From CAVXAE01 sp044225565 (GTDB lineage: Bacteria > Pseudomonadota > Gammaproteobacteria > Steroidobacterales > Steroidobacteraceae): a DNA stretch of 27,330 nucleotides. Location: contig JBGAIL010000050.1 of the NCBI GenBank assembly GCA_044225565.1, positions 1-27,330 on the forward strand, given 5' to 3'. Both the position numbers and the translations under genes were made by a program. Within the stretch, counting starts at the first letter, position 1; the number at the start of each line of letters is the position of its first letter. The notes beneath the pieces are model-generated. The model made no database searches, was not told the origin of the DNA, and saw only the letters and a program-made list of their open reading frames with translations. Shown here piece after piece: positions 8,123-16,027 of this stretch.

Positions 8123-8180
8123 GCGGACAAATCGGGCTGCATCGTCCGCGCGCGGACAATCGCACCCGACTCGTCCGCAC
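8123..8180. repeat. Two imperfect 29-bp palindromic units (GCGGAC...GTCCGC)
   Basis: GCGGACAA occurs at 8123 and 8152, and CGTCCGC at 8143 and 8172, both pairs 29 bp apart. Each unit is therefore bounded by the inverted repeat GCGGAC/GTCCGC with a variable middle. The junction of the two units forms a perfect 14-bp palindrome, GTCCGCGCGCGGAC, at 8144-8157. The arrangement resembles small REP-like palindromes between convergent genes, but only this one copy is visible in the window. Confidence 0.45.
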
Positions 8181-8259
8181 GTTGACGATCTGCAATGGGT
8201 CCATGCAATGGATCCAAGGGGCTGCGCCCAATTCTCGATGACGCGACCGCGTCCGGGAG

Positions 8260-10317
8260 TCAGCGTGCCGCGCTCAGCACCACCTCTTCGGGTGCGTTCA
8301 CGAAGTATCCCTGGATGTACTGCACGCCGAGCTGCCACAGCACCGCCATGGTGTTGGCGTTCTCCACGCGCTCGGCGATGGTCTGCACGCTGCGATGTTT
8401 CGCATCCTCCACCAGGGCGCGCACCTTCATCTGGATCTCGGGCTCGCCCGTCAGGCTCTGCACCAGCGCACCGTCGATCTTGATGAAGTCCACCGGCACC
8501 GAGGCGAGCAGGCCGTGCGGATCGCGGCCCGAGCCGAAATTGTCCAGCGCGAAACGGAATCCGCGGCTGCGCAGCGCCGTGGCGAGCGCCTGGGTCTGCG
8601 TGATGTGCGTGGCCGCGACGCCTTCCGGCACCTGGAACGCGAGCCGGCCCGGCTCCGCGCGCGTCGCGCGGATCTGATTGTCCAGCCAGTCGAGGAAGGA
8701 CGGGTCCTTCACGGTCTCCTTCGAGAGGCGCACGAACAGGCAGCCCGGCTTGCGCTGCGCCGCGAAGGAGAGCGAGGCGCCGACCACCCAGCGGTCGATG
8801 TTCTTCAGCAGGTCGTTGCGCTCGGCGGCGGCCATGAACTCCGCGGGCAGCACTTCCTTGCCCTGGCCGTCGATCATGCGCACCAGCACGTCGAACATGC
8901 CGGAGTCCTCGCCCTGCAGGCTCGCCACCGGCTGCTGCACGAGCCGGAAGCGGTTTTCCATGAGCGCCGCCTTGATGTGCTTCACCCAGACTTTGTCGTA
9001 GGACTGCACTCGTGCGTCGGTGTCGGCGTGGTCGGAGGTCATGACCTGATTGCCGCCGCGCGTGCGGCCACGACGGCAGGATTCCAGGCCGTCGGAGACG
9101 ATGGCGTCCAGGTTGGCGTCCGAGGAGGGCACCACGCTCAGCCCGACCGTACAGGTCATCGACAGCGACTTGTCCTTGACGCGCATGACGTGTCGCGCTT
9201 CCTTGGCGACGAGTTGGCTGCACCATGCCTCCACGTCGTGCTCGTTGCCGCGATCGAGCAGCACGAGGAAGGTGACACCGCCGATGCGACCAGCGAGATC
9301 CTTCGGGTTGAGATGCTCTTTCAGCACGTTTGCGAACTCGGCGAGACAGGTCTCGCTGGCGAGCGCGCCGACCTCACGCTCCAGTGCTGCGAACTTGTCG
9401 GGCCGGATCACGGCGACGTAGCGAACGCCTGCCGTGACGGGCGTGACGATGCGCTCGGCGAGCGCTTCCAGCAGCGAAAGACGGTGAAGCAGGCCCGTGG
9501 AGCGGTCTTTGCGCACCACGTCCTCGAGGTCGGTCTCGAGGCCGCGGTCATCGCGAGGCCGCGCGGGCACCACCAGGCGAACGCAGGGCTCCTCTTCGTG
9601 CTCACCGAGAGCGAGCGCCACTTCCATCGGGAGATGGGTTCCGTCCGCCAGCACGGCGGTGATGGCCAGCGTGTGATCGTGCCAGCGGCCCTGGATGCAC
9701 GCCGCCAGCGCGCCTTTTAGCGCCGGCTGCGAGGCTTCGTCGAAGAGGTCCATGACCGGCTGGCCGGTGAGCGCGCCGACGTCGGGAATGCCGAAGAGCT
9801 CCAGCCATGCAGTGTTTGCGTCGACCACGATGCCTTCCTGCGCCTGCAGGATCGCGTCGTTGGAGCGCTTGAGCACGGTTTCGAGCTGGCGGCGCGCGTC
9901 GCTCGCCGAGCGTAGGGTATTGCCGAGCGCTCGCTCGAGCCGGTAGGCGCGCAGCTCGCGTGCCATCACGGCCTGGAGGCGAGCGGGGTTGCCCAGGGAG
10001 ACGACGTCACGTGCGCCGAGCTGGATGGCTTCCGCGATGCGTGGCTCGTCCACGGATTCGGCGACCATGACCAGTGGCACCGTCGGCGCGATCTGGTCGC
10101 GCACCACGACGGCGGATGCGAGGTCCTCCATGTTGCCGTCCACCTGCACCACCATCTCGGGGTTGAGCTGGGTGAGGGCATCACCGAGGTCGCGCAGTGC
10201 CGGGATCCACGTGCAGTGCACCGCATGGCCCGCGCGACGCAGGATGCTGTTGATGCTTTCGACGGGATCGCGCGCTGTGCTCAGCACGATGAGCGGAACG
10301 GCGTTCTGCTCGGTCAA
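8260..10317 (-). CDS. fimX: FimX-like c-di-GMP effector (receiver-like, PAS, degenerate GGDEF and EAL)
   Basis: The architecture and length (about 690 residues) match FimX of Pseudomonas and Xanthomonas, a type IV pilus regulator in which the EAL domain binds c-di-GMP. Approximate order: receiver-like domain 10-130, PAS 145-260, GGDEF-like 275-425, EAL 455-685. The GGDEF signature is replaced by GGVTF. The EAL motif reads FDVLVRM with Asp for Glu, the NLS asparagine is Arg (FVRLSKE), and the metal-binding DDFG reads DNFGSG, so diguanylate cyclase and phosphodiesterase activity are unlikely. KID, IAERVE and QGYF are kept. I prefer the TTG at 10317 because AGGGAG lies six bases upstream of it; a GTG at 10332 gives 690 residues but has no clear ribosome site. 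It acts in the cytoplasm, probably at the pole. Confidence 0.85.
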   Translation of the reverse strand: MTEQNAVPLIVLSTARDPVESINSILRRAGHAVHCTWIPALRDLGDALTQLNPEMVVQVDGNMEDLASAVVVRDQIAPTVPLVMVAESVDEPRIAEAIQLGARDVVSLGNPARLQAVMARELRAYRLERALGNTLRSASDARRQLETVLKRSNDAILQAQEGIVVDANTAWLELFGIPDVGALTGQPVMDLFDEASQPALKGALAACIQGRWHDHTLAITAVLADGTHLPMEVALALGEHEEEPCVRLVVPARPRDDRGLETDLEDVVRKDRSTGLLHRLSLLEALAERIVTPVTAGVRYVAVIRPDKFAALEREVGALASETCLAEFANVLKEHLNPKDLAGRIGGVTFLVLLDRGNEHDVEAWCSQLVAKEARHVMRVKDKSLSMTCTVGLSVVPSSDANLDAIVSDGLESCRRGRTRGGNQVMTSDHADTDARVQSYDKVWVKHIKAALMENRFRLVQQPVASLQGEDSGMFDVLVRMIDGQGKEVLPAEFMAAAERNDLLKNIDRWVVGASLSFAAQRKPGCLFVRLSKETVKDPSFLDWLDNQIRATRAEPGRLAFQVPEGVAATHITQTQALATALRSRGFRFALDNFGSGRDPHGLLASVPVDFIKIDGALVQSLTGEPEIQMKVRALVEDAKHRSVQTIAERVENANTMAVLWQLGVQYIQGYFVNAPEEVVLSAAR

Positions 10318-10359
10318 CGTGAACTCCCTCACATTCCAGCGGCGCGGCGACGGGCCGCG

Positions 10360-10365
10360 ATTCTA
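10360..10365 (-). promoter_or_regulatory. Candidate -10 element of the fimX-like gene
   Basis: TAGAAT on the minus strand matches five of six -10 bases, about 43 bp upstream of the preferred TTG start. No convincing -35 lies at the right distance, so this is a weak call. Confidence 0.25.
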
Positions 10366-10417
10366 GCATCCAGGGCGGGGTACGCTGCCTGCGAAACCCC
10401 TCACAGAAGGCCCCAAA

Positions 10418-10447
10418 CTGGCGGCTGGAAGGGGATGCCGCTATCAT
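10418..10447 (+). promoter_or_regulatory. Weak candidate promoter of efp
   Basis: TATCAT at 10442-10447 matches five of six -10 bases and sits 48 bp upstream of the efp ATG. The best -35 at 18-bp spacing is CTGGCG (10418-10423), only three of six matches. The 163-bp divergent region 10333-10495 otherwise shows no gene. Confidence 0.3.
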
Positions 10448-10495
10448 CGCCGCCCTTTTCCCGGTCGGCGAACCCGGGATTGCACCGGGGACAGC

Positions 10496-11065
10496 ATGGC
10501 CACCTACAGCACCAACGAATTCCGTTCCGGCGTCAAAGTGATCTTCGAGGGCGATCCCTGCGCGATCGTCGAGAACGAATACGTGAAGCCGGGCAAGGGC
10601 CAGGCGTTCAACCGGGTGAAGATCCGCAATCTCAAGACCGGGCGCGTCCTCGAGCGCACGTTCAAGTCCGGCGACACGCTCGAGGCGGCGGACGTCATGG
10701 ACACGGAGATGCAGTATCTCTACCAGGACGGCGATTTCTGGCATTTCATGGTGCCGGAGAACTTCGAGCAGTACACCGCGGGCAAGTCCGCCATCGGCGA
10801 CAACGCCATCTGGCTCAAGGACGGCGTGGTCTGCATCGTGACGCTGTGGAACAACGTGCCGCTGGTGGTCACGCCGCCGCCGCACATCGAGCTCAAGATC
10901 GTCGAGACGGATCCCGGCGTGCGCGGCGACACGGCCACCGGCGGTCAGAAGCCCGCGAAGCTCGAGACGGGGGCTGTGGTGCGCGTGCCACTCTTCATCA
11001 ACGAAGGTGAAGTGATCCGCGTCGACACCCGCACGGGCGAGTACATCTCCCGCGCGAAGCAGTAA
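10496..11065 (+). CDS. efp: Elongation factor P
   Basis: EF-P binds the ribosome near the E site and relieves stalling at consecutive prolines. The 189-residue protein has the standard three-domain length. Lys34 in VKPGKGQAF is the residue that EpmA modifies with beta-lysine in Enterobacteria, and an epmA homologue lies on the opposite strand at 11590-12573. The conserved C-terminal end is FINEGEVIRVDTRTGEYISRAKQ. A GGGGA ribosome site precedes the ATG. The gene ends nine bases from the convergent msrC stop. Confidence 0.97.
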   Translation: MATYSTNEFRSGVKVIFEGDPCAIVENEYVKPGKGQAFNRVKIRNLKTGRVLERTFKSGDTLEAADVMDTEMQYLYQDGDFWHFMVPENFEQYTAGKSAIGDNAIWLKDGVVCIVTLWNNVPLVVTPPPHIELKIVETDPGVRGDTATGGQKPAKLETGAVVRVPLFINEGEVIRVDTRTGEYISRAKQ

Positions 11066-11074
11066 CGCCGAGGC

Positions 11075-11575
11075 TCAACCCAGCGCGGCGATGAATGTCG
11101 CCGCGAGGCGTTCCAGCCCGGCACGGTCGGCTTCGTCGAAGCGCGCGGGAAGCGGGCTGTCCAGGTCGAGCACGCCGAGCAGCTCTCCACCTCTCACCAG
11201 CGGGATCACGATCTCCGAGCGCGACTCGGCGTCGCACGCGATGTGCCCCGCGAAGGCGTGCACGTCCGGCACCAGCACCGTCTGCCTTCGTGCCGCCGCG
11301 ATTCCACAAACGCCTTTGCCCATGGGAATGCGCACGCACGCCGGCTTGCCCTGGAAAGGGCCCACGACCAGCTCGTTCCCGCGGGCTTCCGTCCTCAGGA
11401 AATAGAATCCGGCCCAGTTGATCTCGGGCAGGGCGCCGAAGATCAGCGCTGCCGTGTTGGCCGCGTTGGCCACGAGATCGCGCTCGCCGGCGAGCAGGCC
11501 CTCCAGCTCCCGCGAGAGCTCCGCGTAGTCCGCGGCCTTGTCCGTGAAATCGTAGCGTCGGGTCTCGTGGCTCAT
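11075..11575 (-). CDS. msrC: Free methionine-(R)-sulfoxide reductase (GAF domain)
   Basis: This 166-residue single GAF-domain protein of the fRMsr (YebR) family reduces free Met-R-sulfoxide as part of oxidative damage repair. The three cysteines that define the enzyme are at residues 80, 90 and 114 (PACVRIPMGKGVC, then HIACDAESRSEIV). Their spacing of 10 and 24 is the same as in E. coli (84, 94, 118), so it should be active rather than a sensory GAF. The conserved INWAGFYF and VLDLDSP are present. The ATG at 11575 lies 14 bases after the epmA stop, making it the last gene of the SCO1-like, psd, epmA, msrC unit. Confidence 0.93.
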   Translation of the reverse strand: MSHETRRYDFTDKAADYAELSRELEGLLAGERDLVANAANTAALIFGALPEINWAGFYFLRTEARGNELVVGPFQGKPACVRIPMGKGVCGIAAARRQTVLVPDVHAFAGHIACDAESRSEIVIPLVRGGELLGVLDLDSPLPARFDEADRAGLERLAATFIAALG

Positions 11576-11589
11576 CGTTCCATGCTCCG

Positions 11590-12573
11590 TCAGGCGCGTT
11601 CGATGGGGAAGGGGAGCACCGCATCGATGTGGCTTGCGCCCGAAGCCAGCATGGCCAGCCGGTCGAAGCCCAGCGCCACGCCGGCACAGTCCGGCAGGCC
11701 CGCCGCGAGCGCCGCGAGCAGCCGCTCGTCGATCGGCTGATTGGGCAGGCCGCGCGCGCGACGTTGTGCCTGGTCTGCCTCGAACCGGGCACGCTGCTCT
11801 GCCGATGAGGCCAGCTCCTTGAAGCCGTTCGCCAGCTCGATGCCTTCGCAATACAGCTCGAAACGCAGGGCGCAGCGCGGGTCTGCCGCGTCCAGCCGTG
11901 CGAGCGCTGCCTGCGATGCAGGGTATCGATGCACGAAGCACAGCGAGCCGAGGCCGAGGCGTGGGCCCACGCGGATGGCCATGAGCGCGTCCAGCAGCTC
12001 GTCGCGATCTTCGCATTCGGCAGCGCCTTCGAAGCCGCATTCCAGCGCCGCCTTGCGCAGTGCGCCGATGTCCGCGGCGAAAGGGTCCAGCGCGAGCTCG
12101 CGGAGGAAGGCGTCGCGATAGCTCAAATATTCGGTGCGTGGGGGCGTGGAGGCGGGTCGTTCGGCGCTGGCCAGCAGCGCAATCGACAGGTCGCGCACCT
12201 CCTCCATCAGTGCCTCGAGCGAGAAGCCGAGCCGATACCATTCGATGAGGGTGAACTCGGCGTTGTGCAGCCGCCCCCGCTCCATGCCGCGCACGACGTG
12301 GCAGATCTGGAAGATGTCGCCGCTTCCCGCCGCGAGCAGCCGCTTCATCGCGTACTCCGGCGAGGTGTGCAGGAAACAGGGCGTATCGATTCCCGGAAAG
12401 CGCACTTCGGCCGAATGGATGTGCACGTCGGTCACCGGCGCGTTCACGACGACGGGGGTGTCGACTTCGAGGACGCCTCGGCTCGCGAGAAAATGCCGTG
12501 CGCTGGCGAGCATCGCCGCGCGCCGCGCGAGCGCAGCCCGGTCGGCGGTGGGCCGCCAATCACTGCCGCTCAT
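11590..12573 (-). CDS. epmA: EF-P beta-lysine ligase (EpmA/GenX/PoxA), truncated class II LysRS-like
   Basis: EpmA adenylates (R)-beta-lysine and attaches it to Lys34 of EF-P. The protein has 327 residues and contains only the class II synthetase catalytic core, without the anticodon-binding domain of LysS, which is the normal form for this family. Visible marks are VLEVDTPVVVNAPVTDVHIHS near residue 35-55, HTSPEYAMKRLLAAG, the motif-2-like HNAEFTLIEWYR, ELANGFKEL, and the motif-3 region GVALGFDRLAML near the end. Its ATG overlaps the psd stop (ATGA). The beta-lysine-forming mutase EpmB is not in the window. Confidence 0.95.
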   Translation of the reverse strand: MSGSDWRPTADRAALARRAAMLASARHFLASRGVLEVDTPVVVNAPVTDVHIHSAEVRFPGIDTPCFLHTSPEYAMKRLLAAGSGDIFQICHVVRGMERGRLHNAEFTLIEWYRLGFSLEALMEEVRDLSIALLASAERPASTPPRTEYLSYRDAFLRELALDPFAADIGALRKAALECGFEGAAECEDRDELLDALMAIRVGPRLGLGSLCFVHRYPASQAALARLDAADPRCALRFELYCEGIELANGFKELASSAEQRARFEADQAQRRARGLPNQPIDERLLAALAAGLPDCAGVALGFDRLAMLASGASHIDAVLPFPIERA

Positions 12574-13427
12574 GACGGTTGCGCGAGCTTCTGACCGACG
12601 CGGATCGTAGTGCCGGGCCCCAACGTCTCGATCCAGCGAGCCGCCCCGGGCGGCAGCAGCAGGATCACCGTCGATCCCATGTTGAAGCGGCCCATCTCCG
12701 CGCCGCGCGGCAGCGCGAGTGGCGCGTGTCGAGGCTCCGGATGAAGCTCGGCGCCACGCCTCGGACGGCGCGGCGTGATCTCGCCATGCCACACGGTCTC
12801 CATGCTTCCGACGAACAACGCACCGACCAGGATCATCGCGAAGCGGAAGTGCTCCCCATCGAACAGGCACGCCACGCGCTCGTTGCGGGCAAAGAGGCCG
12901 GCCACCGAAGCCGCGGTCGTGGCATTCACGCTGAACAGGTCGCCCGGCGTGTACCACGCGGCTCGCAGCGTTCCGGCGAGCGGCATGTGGATGCGGTGAT
13001 AGTTGTAAGGCGCCAGATAGAGCGTGGCGAAGCTGCCGCCAGCGAAGTCTTTCGCGGTATCGCCGTTGCCGCCCAGCAGGCTCTCCACGGAATAGTAGAT
13101 GTCCTTGGCCTGCAACAGGCGCGAGCCGTCGAGCGGCCCGAGCTGGCTCACCGTTCCGTCCACCGGAGACACCAGCGCGCGAGGGTCCCCATCCGCGGGC
13201 CGCGCATCGTCCCGCAGCGCCCGGGTGAAGAATTCGTTGAACGAGCCGTATGCCAGGGGGTCCGGCTGCAGCGCATCGCTCATGTCCGGCTTGAAATGGC
13301 GGACGAAGCTCGAGATGAGCGTGTTCTTCACCGGCTGCGCCCGGGCTCGGGTGAGCGAGTAGACGATGCTGGTGAGGAAGTGCTGCGGCAGCAGGTACTG
13401 CATGCCGACGAACAGGCGGCCGCTCAT
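12570..13427 (-). CDS. psd: Phosphatidylserine decarboxylase proenzyme
   Basis: This inner-membrane enzyme makes phosphatidylethanolamine from phosphatidylserine. The 285-residue proenzyme self-cleaves at a Gly-Ser bond to form a pyruvoyl group. The site is MGST near residues 250-253, in place of the common LGST, with the predicted pyruvoyl serine at residue 252. The charge-relay elements SPVDGTV and YNYHRIHMP are intact. It overlaps its neighbours on both sides by ATGA (SCO1-like upstream, epmA downstream), so the three genes are probably translated together. Confidence 0.96.
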   Translation of the reverse strand: MSGRLFVGMQYLLPQHFLTSIVYSLTRARAQPVKNTLISSFVRHFKPDMSDALQPDPLAYGSFNEFFTRALRDDARPADGDPRALVSPVDGTVSQLGPLDGSRLLQAKDIYYSVESLLGGNGDTAKDFAGGSFATLYLAPYNYHRIHMPLAGTLRAAWYTPGDLFSVNATTAASVAGLFARNERVACLFDGEHFRFAMILVGALFVGSMETVWHGEITPRRPRRGAELHPEPRHAPLALPRGAEMGRFNMGSTVILLLPPGAARWIETLGPGTTIRVGQKLAQPS

Positions 13428-14041
13428 GGCGAGGCCAGTTTCGGACCGACGGCCTCGAGGTCCGCAGCGAGCGCCTGCACATCGAGCGGGGCGGTGAATA
13501 CGGCGGCGATTCGCGCGTGATCATTCAACAAGAACACGGCCGCCGAGTGGTCCATCGTGTAGTCCCCGTTGGGCAGCTCCACTTTCTGCACCGCGACGCC
13601 GAAATCCCGCGACGTCGCATCGATCGCTTCCTGCGTGCCGGTCGCTCCCAGCAGGTCCGGCGCGAAGGCGTGGACGTATTTTCCCAGCACCTCGGGCGTG
13701 TCCCGCGCCGGATCCACCGAAACCAGCAGGATGCGCAGGTCTTTCAGTCCCGACGCCTTGCGCGCCCGTGTCAGGGTCGCGAGCGTGGTGGGGCAGACGT
13801 CGGGGCAATGCGTGAACCCGAAGAACACCAGGGTGGGCCTGCCCTCGAGGCTCGAGAGCGTGAGCGGCCTCCCGGCCTGGTCCGTCAGCGTGAATTCCCG
13901 AAGCTCGCGGGCCTGCGGGAACCAGGTTCCACTTGCCAGCTGCGGGCTCGTGCTGTGAAGCTCCCGCGCGAGCCAGAAGCCCGCCACCGCGGCGCAGAGC
14001 GCGATGGCCCCCCAGAGCAACTTCGAGCGAATCTCCGTCAT
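13424..14041 (-). CDS. SCO1/SenC family copper-binding thioredoxin-fold protein
   Basis: This 205-residue protein has an N-terminal membrane anchor (LLWGAIALCAAVAGFWLA) and a periplasmic thioredoxin-like domain. The SCO copper site is present: CPDVC in the segment HCPDVCPTTLATL, and the histidine in TMDHSAAVFL. SCO proteins deliver copper to the CuA site of cytochrome c oxidase or act as thiol reductants. No oxidase genes are visible here. I use the ATG at 14041, whose codon overlaps the opposite-strand prmB start. The frame is open further upstream, but that part is antisense to prmB. Confidence 0.92.
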   Translation of the reverse strand: MTEIRSKLLWGAIALCAAVAGFWLARELHSTSPQLASGTWFPQARELREFTLTDQAGRPLTLSSLEGRPTLVFFGFTHCPDVCPTTLATLTRARKASGLKDLRILLVSVDPARDTPEVLGKYVHAFAPDLLGATGTQEAIDATSRDFGVAVQKVELPNGDYTMDHSAAVFLLNDHARIAAVFTAPLDVQALAADLEAVGPKLASP

Positions 14042-14943
14042 GCCGCGATTGTCGCACACGAAACCCCGGACTCCGCCCACGGTGAGCGAGCTCATCGAGC
14101 GCAGCGCCCGCCGTTTGAAGCGGGCCCGGGTGTTCTTCGGCCACGGCACGGACAACGCCCGGGACGAGGCGGCCGCCCTGGTCTGGCATGCGCTCCAGCT
14201 GCCGGCGCGGAGTGAGCCATCTGACGTACGCACGTCGCGTATCGAAAGCGGCTCAGTCGCGGGTGGAAACGCTCATCCAGCGGCGCATCGAGGGGCGCAT
14301 TCCCGCCGTGTATCTCACGGGCGAGACCTGGTTCGCCGGACTGTCTTTCCAGGTGGATCCCCGCGTATTGATCCCGCGCTCGCCCATCGCGGAGCTCATC
14401 GAGCACCGCTTCGCTCCTTGGATCGATCCGGCGGGAGTGAGGCGCATCCTCGATATCGGCACGGGCTCGGGTTGCATTGCCATCGCCTGCGCCGTGGCGT
14501 TCCCGAAGGCGCGCGTGGATGGCGTGGACATCTCCGAAGAGGCGCTTGCAGTGGCGGCGGCGAACGTGCGGCGCCATCGACTCGGCCGCCGCGTGCGTTT
14601 GTTGAATTCGAGCCATTTCAGCGCCCTGCGCGGCGAGACCTACGATATCATCGTGAGCAATCCGCCTTACGTCGGCACGCGCGAGCTCGAGAGCCTTCCG
14701 CCCGAGTACGCCCACGAGCCGCGCATGGCGCTCGCCGCCGGCCGCTCGGGTCTCGATTCCGTCCGCGTCATCCTGAAGGAAGCGGGTCGTCACCTGCGGC
14801 CGCACGGCATTCTGGTCGTCGAGGCCGGCAATACGGAAACCGCGGTGCGCCGCGCCTATCCGAAGCTGCCGTTCACGTGGCTGGAGTTCGAGCGCGGCGG
14901 CGGTGGAGTCTTCCTGCTGACCGCGGAGCAATTGCGAAGCTGA
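14040..14943 (+). CDS. prmB: Ribosomal protein L3 glutamine methyltransferase, apparent +1 frameshift
   Basis: PrmB N5-methylates a glutamine of ribosomal protein L3 using S-adenosylmethionine. The N-terminal part is in one frame (ATG 14040, containing RVFFGHGTDNARDEAAALVW). The rest is in the +1 frame from about 14221 (LTYARRVSKAAQSRVETL, the SAM motif DIGTGSGCIA and the catalytic NPPY). With one base removed near 14220 the two parts join into a 300-residue protein, the normal length, and the stretch between LP and RIP is 30 residues, as in E. coli PrmB. Without that correction the downstream piece would start at ATG 14188 and lack the N-terminal domain. The stop is four bases before aroC. 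Sequencing error or real mutation are both possible. Confidence 0.87.
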
Positions 14944-14947
14944 TCCT

Positions 14948-16027
14948 ATGTCCGGCAACACCTTCGGCAAAGTTTTCACGGTGACCACGTGTGGCGAGAG
15001 CCACGGGCCGGCGCTCGCCTGCATCGTGGATGGTTGTCCGCCCGGCCTTTCGCTCAATGAGGAAGACCTGCAGCGTGACGTCGATCGCCGCCGCACCGGC
15101 ACATCGCACTTCGTCAGCCAGCGTCGCGAAGGCGACCAGGTGCGCATCCTCTCGGGCGTATTCGAGGGCCGTACCACCGGCACGCCCATCGGGCTCCTCA
15201 TCGAGAACACCGACGCGCGCTCGCGCGACTACGAGAAGATCAAGGATCGCTTCCGCCCCGGCCACGCGGACTACACCTATCAACAGAAGTACGGCTTTCG
15301 GGATTATCGCGGCGGTGGCCGCTCTTCCGCGCGCGAGACGGTGATGCGCGTCGCGGCGGGTGCCATCGCGCGCAAGTATCTCGCCGACCGGCTGAAGGTC
15401 CGCATCCACGGCTACCTGAGCCAGATCGGCTCGCTGAGCCTCGAGCCGGTGGCGCCGGAAACGGCCTGCGACAATCCGTTCTTCTGCCCCGACCCCTCGC
15501 GCGTGAAGGAGCTGGAAGACCTCGTGTGGAAGATCCGGGAGGCCGGCGATTCCATCGGCGCGAAGGTCACCGTCATCGCCACCGGCGTGCCGGCGGGCCT
15601 CGGTGAGCCCGTGTTCGACAAGCTGGATGCGGACATCGCGCACGCCATGATGGGCATCAATGCCGTGAAGGCCGTGGAGATCGGTGCGGGCGCGCGATCC
15701 GTGGAGCAGCGCGGCAGCGAACACCGGGACGAGATCACGCCAACTGGCTTTGCCAGCAACAATGCAGGTGGCGTTCTCGGCGGCATCTCTTCCGGGCAGG
15801 ACATCACCGTGCACGTGTCTTTCAAGCCTACGTCCAGCATCCAGGTGCCCGGCCGCACCATCGATCTCGAGGGCCGGCCGGTCGAAGTGGTCACCACCGG
15901 TCGCCACGATCCCTGCGTCGGCCTGCGGGCCACGCCCATCGCGGAGGCGATGCTGGCGCTGGTGCTGATGGATCACTACCTGCGCCATCGAGCGCAGAAC
16001 GCAGACGTGGGAGCCTCGAAGTCGTGA
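14948..16027 (+). CDS. aroC: Chorismate synthase
   Basis: This enzyme catalyses the last shikimate-pathway step, EPSP to chorismate, using reduced FMN. The 359-residue length is typical. The three family signatures are clear: GESHGPALACIVDG near the start, GGGRSSARETVMRVAAGAIA near residues 123-142, and RHDPC near the C-terminus. The ATG is four bases after the prmB stop, and its TGA overlaps the GTG start of asd (GTGA), so prmB, aroC and asd form one transcription unit by spacing. Confidence 0.98.
   Translation: MSGNTFGKVFTVTTCGESHGPALACIVDGCPPGLSLNEEDLQRDVDRRRTGTSHFVSQRREGDQVRILSGVFEGRTTGTPIGLLIENTDARSRDYEKIKDRFRPGHADYTYQQKYGFRDYRGGGRSSARETVMRVAAGAIARKYLADRLKVRIHGYLSQIGSLSLEPVAPETACDNPFFCPDPSRVKELEDLVWKIREAGDSIGAKVTVIATGVPAGLGEPVFDKLDADIAHAMMGINAVKAVEIGAGARSVEQRGSEHRDEITPTGFASNNAGGVLGGISSGQDITVHVSFKPTSSIQVPGRTIDLEGRPVEVVTTGRHDPCVGLRATPIAEAMLALVLMDHYLRHRAQNADVGASKS

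Larger units (their letters stand above)
8011..8259. other. Convergent intergenic region without a convincing gene
   Basis: Between the second flavoprotein and the FimX-like gene I see no supported coding sequence. The region holds the 18-bp repeats, the GCGGAC/GTCCGC palindromes and, at about 8199-8214, a small inverted repeat (GTCCAT-GCA-ATGGATCC). Transcription probably ends here from both sides, but no hairpin is followed by a T-run. Confidence 0.5.

Noticed and set aside
8025..8483. Small plus-strand open frame starting in the repeat region
   Set aside because: It runs into the antisense of the FimX-like gene, and its repeated AQFS-type residues merely translate the 18-bp DNA repeat.
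14188..14943. A shorter PrmB starting at ATG 14188
   Set aside because: It would lack the GHGTDN-containing N-terminal domain, which is clearly encoded just upstream in another frame, and its first residues do not match the family.
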